Shown here: positions 32,607 to 34,067 of the stretch, piece after piece
How the letters are laid out: each line of letters opens with the position of its first letter
Position numbering within the stretch: position 1 is the first letter of the stretch
Source of the DNA: a virus
Strand: one strand, 5' to 3'
DNA: 34,067 nt
IMG/VR virus record: IMGVR_UViG_3300024301_000048
Location: 1-34,067 of that record
Notes under the pieces: model-generated
Told to the model about the DNA's origin: nothing
The model's database searches: none
The model's input: only the letters and a program-made list of their open reading frames with translations
Position numbers and translations under genes: made by a program

Positions 32607-32924
32607 ATGGCAAATACAACATGTTCAAGACTAGAAGAAATTGCTAAGGCAACCAGAACAGACCTTTTGGTTAAAAATATTTATCAAGACCAATCAGGTT
32701 TGAAATACGACCAGACGCATCCAAATGCAACTCAAGCTATGGGAGCCATTGATGATCCTGTTAATGCAAAAGGAAAGGGTACTGGGGGTTCTTTTGACAC
32801 CAATAATGGCGGTAGTTCAGTTGATATTAATGGTTTACCTTCTGTAATTGGTAGCGGTAGAAACGCTATTTTTAGTGTTAACCAATATACACCTGATAAC
32901 AAATACGATTGCTTTGCGCAATAA
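32607..32924 (+). CDS. Hypothetical protein, 105 aa, glycine/asparagine-rich
   Basis: Not recognised. A short helical start (TTCSRLEEIAKATRTDLLVK) is followed by a glycine-, asparagine- and serine-rich stretch (GKGTGGSFDTNNGGSSVDIN) and a C-terminus with VIGSGRNAIFSVNQYTPDNK. Low-complexity composition and small size are compatible with a structural or decoration-type protein, but there is no direct evidence. It starts four bases after the preceding gene. Confidence 0.6.
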   Translation: MANTTCSRLEEIAKATRTDLLVKNIYQDQSGLKYDQTHPNATQAMGAIDDPVNAKGKGTGGSFDTNNGGSSVDINGLPSVIGSGRNAIFSVNQYTPDNKYDCFAQ

Positions 32925-32945
32925 AAAATAAAATTACCTATATTT

Positions 32946-33380
32946 GTGAAAAGTTTTAAAGATACCATAACTGAACTTTTAGTTGAGTCACCTAGGATAA
33001 GTCAAGTCGTTGATAGTATTTTCGGTAGAAAGATTGTTAAAATAAATTATATCGGAGATGATGATACTGTTGGCGGTGAAAGACTTATTGAACCATACCT
33101 TATAGGTAAAACTGTTACAGGTAAATTAGCTATAAGGGCTTATCAAAGAAGTGGTTTTACTCAAACGGATCAACCAGATTGGAAAATATTTGTTATAGAC
33201 AAAATTACCAGATGGGAGCCACAGAGTGAGAGCTTTGATGTTAGACCTGACTATAATCGTTATGGGGATAAACTTTTTAGAGTTATCGATAAGAAAATAC
33301 CATTGAATAAGAGTGCATTAATTGGTAAATACTCTTCTATGGTTAAATCACTTTACGATAAAGTAAAATCTAAATTTTAA
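32946..33380 (+). CDS. WYL-like domain protein
   Basis: A 144-residue protein starting with GTG. Residues about 28-92 read as a WYL-type beta-sandwich: RKIVKINYIGDDD, then GERLIEPYLIGKTVTGKLAI, RAYQRSGFT and WKIFVIDKITRWE. WYL domains usually sense ligands, often nucleic acids, and are attached to an HTH; here there is no HTH, and the position among small late-type genes is unlike a repressor. The N-terminus (MKSFKDTITELLVES) resembles T4 capsid-targeting peptides such as MKTYQEFIAEA, with a possible prohead protease site after ITE. The C-terminal 40 residues are basic (KIPLNKSALIGKYSS, then VKSLYDKVKSKF). Function is not established. Confidence 0.6.
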   Translation: MKSFKDTITELLVESPRISQVVDSIFGRKIVKINYIGDDDTVGGERLIEPYLIGKTVTGKLAIRAYQRSGFTQTDQPDWKIFVIDKITRWEPQSESFDVRPDYNRYGDKLFRVIDKKIPLNKSALIGKYSSMVKSLYDKVKSKF

Positions 33381-33381
33381 T

Positions 33382-33735
33382 ATGAATAGAAAATTAAGAC
33401 TTGATTCAGATAATGATGAATTTATTAATGAAGATTTATTTGAAGATGACGGAGAGGATATGGAAATTTATGAAGAAGAAATTGATATTGAAGATGATGC
33501 AGGAATAGACAATTCATATATATCATCATTGGCTAATAAAATAAATAGAAATGAATTGTTATCTACATTTTTAACACAAAGCAAAGATAATAACGATAAA
33601 TCGGAAAACAATAAAAATCATCCTATTGATAGCTACTTAAAAGGTCTTATTTTGGAAGTATTAAAAGAAGATTTTATGCCTTTACTTGAAAGAAGATTAT
33701 CGTCATTAGAAAAAAACATTATTAAAAAACATTAG
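33382..33735 (+). CDS. Acidic hypothetical protein, 117 aa
   Basis: Not recognised. The first 45 residues are highly acidic (EDLFEDDGEDMEIYEEEIDI), the middle is polar (KDNNDKSENNKNHP), and the C-terminus forms an amphipathic helix (LKGLILEVLKEDFMPLLERR) that could be a coiled coil. It starts one base after the WYL-like gene's stop, and the next gene follows after six bases. The charge pattern resembles scaffold or chaperone-type small proteins, but this is only a resemblance. Confidence 0.55.
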   Translation: MNRKLRLDSDNDEFINEDLFEDDGEDMEIYEEEIDIEDDAGIDNSYISSLANKINRNELLSTFLTQSKDNNDKSENNKNHPIDSYLKGLILEVLKEDFMPLLERRLSSLEKNIIKKH

Positions 33736-33741
33736 TAAAAT

Positions 33742-34067
33742 ATGAGTAATATAGATAATTTTCTAGCCAATCTTTCCAAAGATGTTAGTATTGATGATAG
33801 CAAGCCTAATAAAAAAACAGTAGTTAAAGAAAATAGCGCTTCTAAATCATCTAAGACTAAAAGTAAGAAGTCTAAAGATGATGATTTTAAAATGGATGGA
33901 AATATCTTATTTGAGGGTCAGCAAGGGGAGCATAAATCAATATTGGATGATATTAATTTACCAGAGGATACTGATTTTAGATTGGACCCTGAAATAGAAA
34001 ATACTCGAAGTTTAAATGAAAGCAGTGAAGTGAATGAAAATATTAGGGCTATAATTAGAGAAGAGTT
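33742..34067 (+). CDS. Hypothetical protein (3' end missing)
   Basis: An ATG six bases after the preceding stop opens a frame that remains open to the right edge of the window (108 codons visible). The visible part starts MSNIDNFLANLSKDVSIDDS, has a lysine/serine-rich linker (SKSSKTKSKKSKDDD) and then an acidic portion (DDINLPEDTDFRLDPEIENT). No family is recognised; it appears to continue the operon of small acidic proteins. Confidence 0.55.
   Translation, partial: MSNIDNFLANLSKDVSIDDSKPNKKTVVKENSASKSSKTKSKKSKDDDFKMDGNILFEGQQGEHKSILDDINLPEDTDFRLDPEIENTRSLNESSEVNENIRAIIREE

Noticed and set aside
32913-32946. A TTTG-N22-TATATTTG match just before the WYL-like gene
   Set aside because: The -7 element overlaps the GTG start, so the transcript would begin inside the gene, and no downstream in-frame start preserves the domain. 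Probably a chance match in AT-rich DNA.

Overview
This window is part of the genome of a virulent, contractile-tailed (T4-related) phage whose host is very probably a member of the Bacteroidota, most likely a flavobacterium-like organism. Evidence for the host: the DNA is AT-rich, start codons lack a Shine-Dalgarno sequence and sit in A/T-rich leaders, and the two best promoters have the Bacteroidota form TTTG-N20-TAnnTTTG. Evidence for the phage type: tail tube, tail chaperone, tape measure, LysM-like tail protein, gp25-like wedge and a T4-order replication block. No integrase, repressor, rRNA, tRNA or CRISPR array was seen.

Layout. (1) 1-12.9 kb, plus strand, tail/baseplate: 3' end of a tail tube gene, a strong terminator, a gp26-type tail chaperone with a probable -1 frameshift extension, a tape measure protein, a 1168-aa baseplate protein with an OmpA-like insert, a LysM-like protein, two copies of a structured repeat, a 1696-aa hub-like protein ending in a possible NlpC/P60-type peptidase domain, and two small uncharacterised proteins. 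(2) 13.5-22.5 kb, plus strand, replication and nucleotides: host-type promoter, SSB-like protein, terminator, UvsX/RecA recombinase, 5'-3' exonuclease (RNase H type), an unknown protein, DnaB-type helicase, NrdB, NrdA, a small protein and a Nudix hydrolase. (3) 22.5-25.4 kb, mixed strands: an unknown protein with a hydrophobic N-terminus, gp25-like wedge, M15 peptidase (endolysin candidate), a 58-aa protein, a metallophosphatase and an HExxH protein. (4) 25.4-31.6 kb, minus strand: a very large family B DNA polymerase with its own host-type promoter, a BppU-like protein and a cysteine-rich lectin-like tail protein. (5) 31.6-34.1 kb, plus strand: six small or partial genes, mostly unknown, one WYL-like, preceded by the third copy of the structured repeat.

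How the genes work together: the SSB, recombinase, exonuclease, helicase and polymerase make up a recombination-linked T4-style replisome fed by the phage ribonucleotide reductase. The tail genes build a contractile tail that appears to carry its own peptidoglycan-binding and cleaving domains. Early/replication genes seem to use host-type promoters, whereas at least two divergent junctions carry T4-late-like TATAAATA boxes in both orientations.

The most unexpected signals are sequence-level ones: a GC-rich octamer (TGGACGGC) present 16 times on both strands and in every reading frame where about 0.1 would be expected, and a roughly 75-base stem-loop element present three times almost without change between genes.
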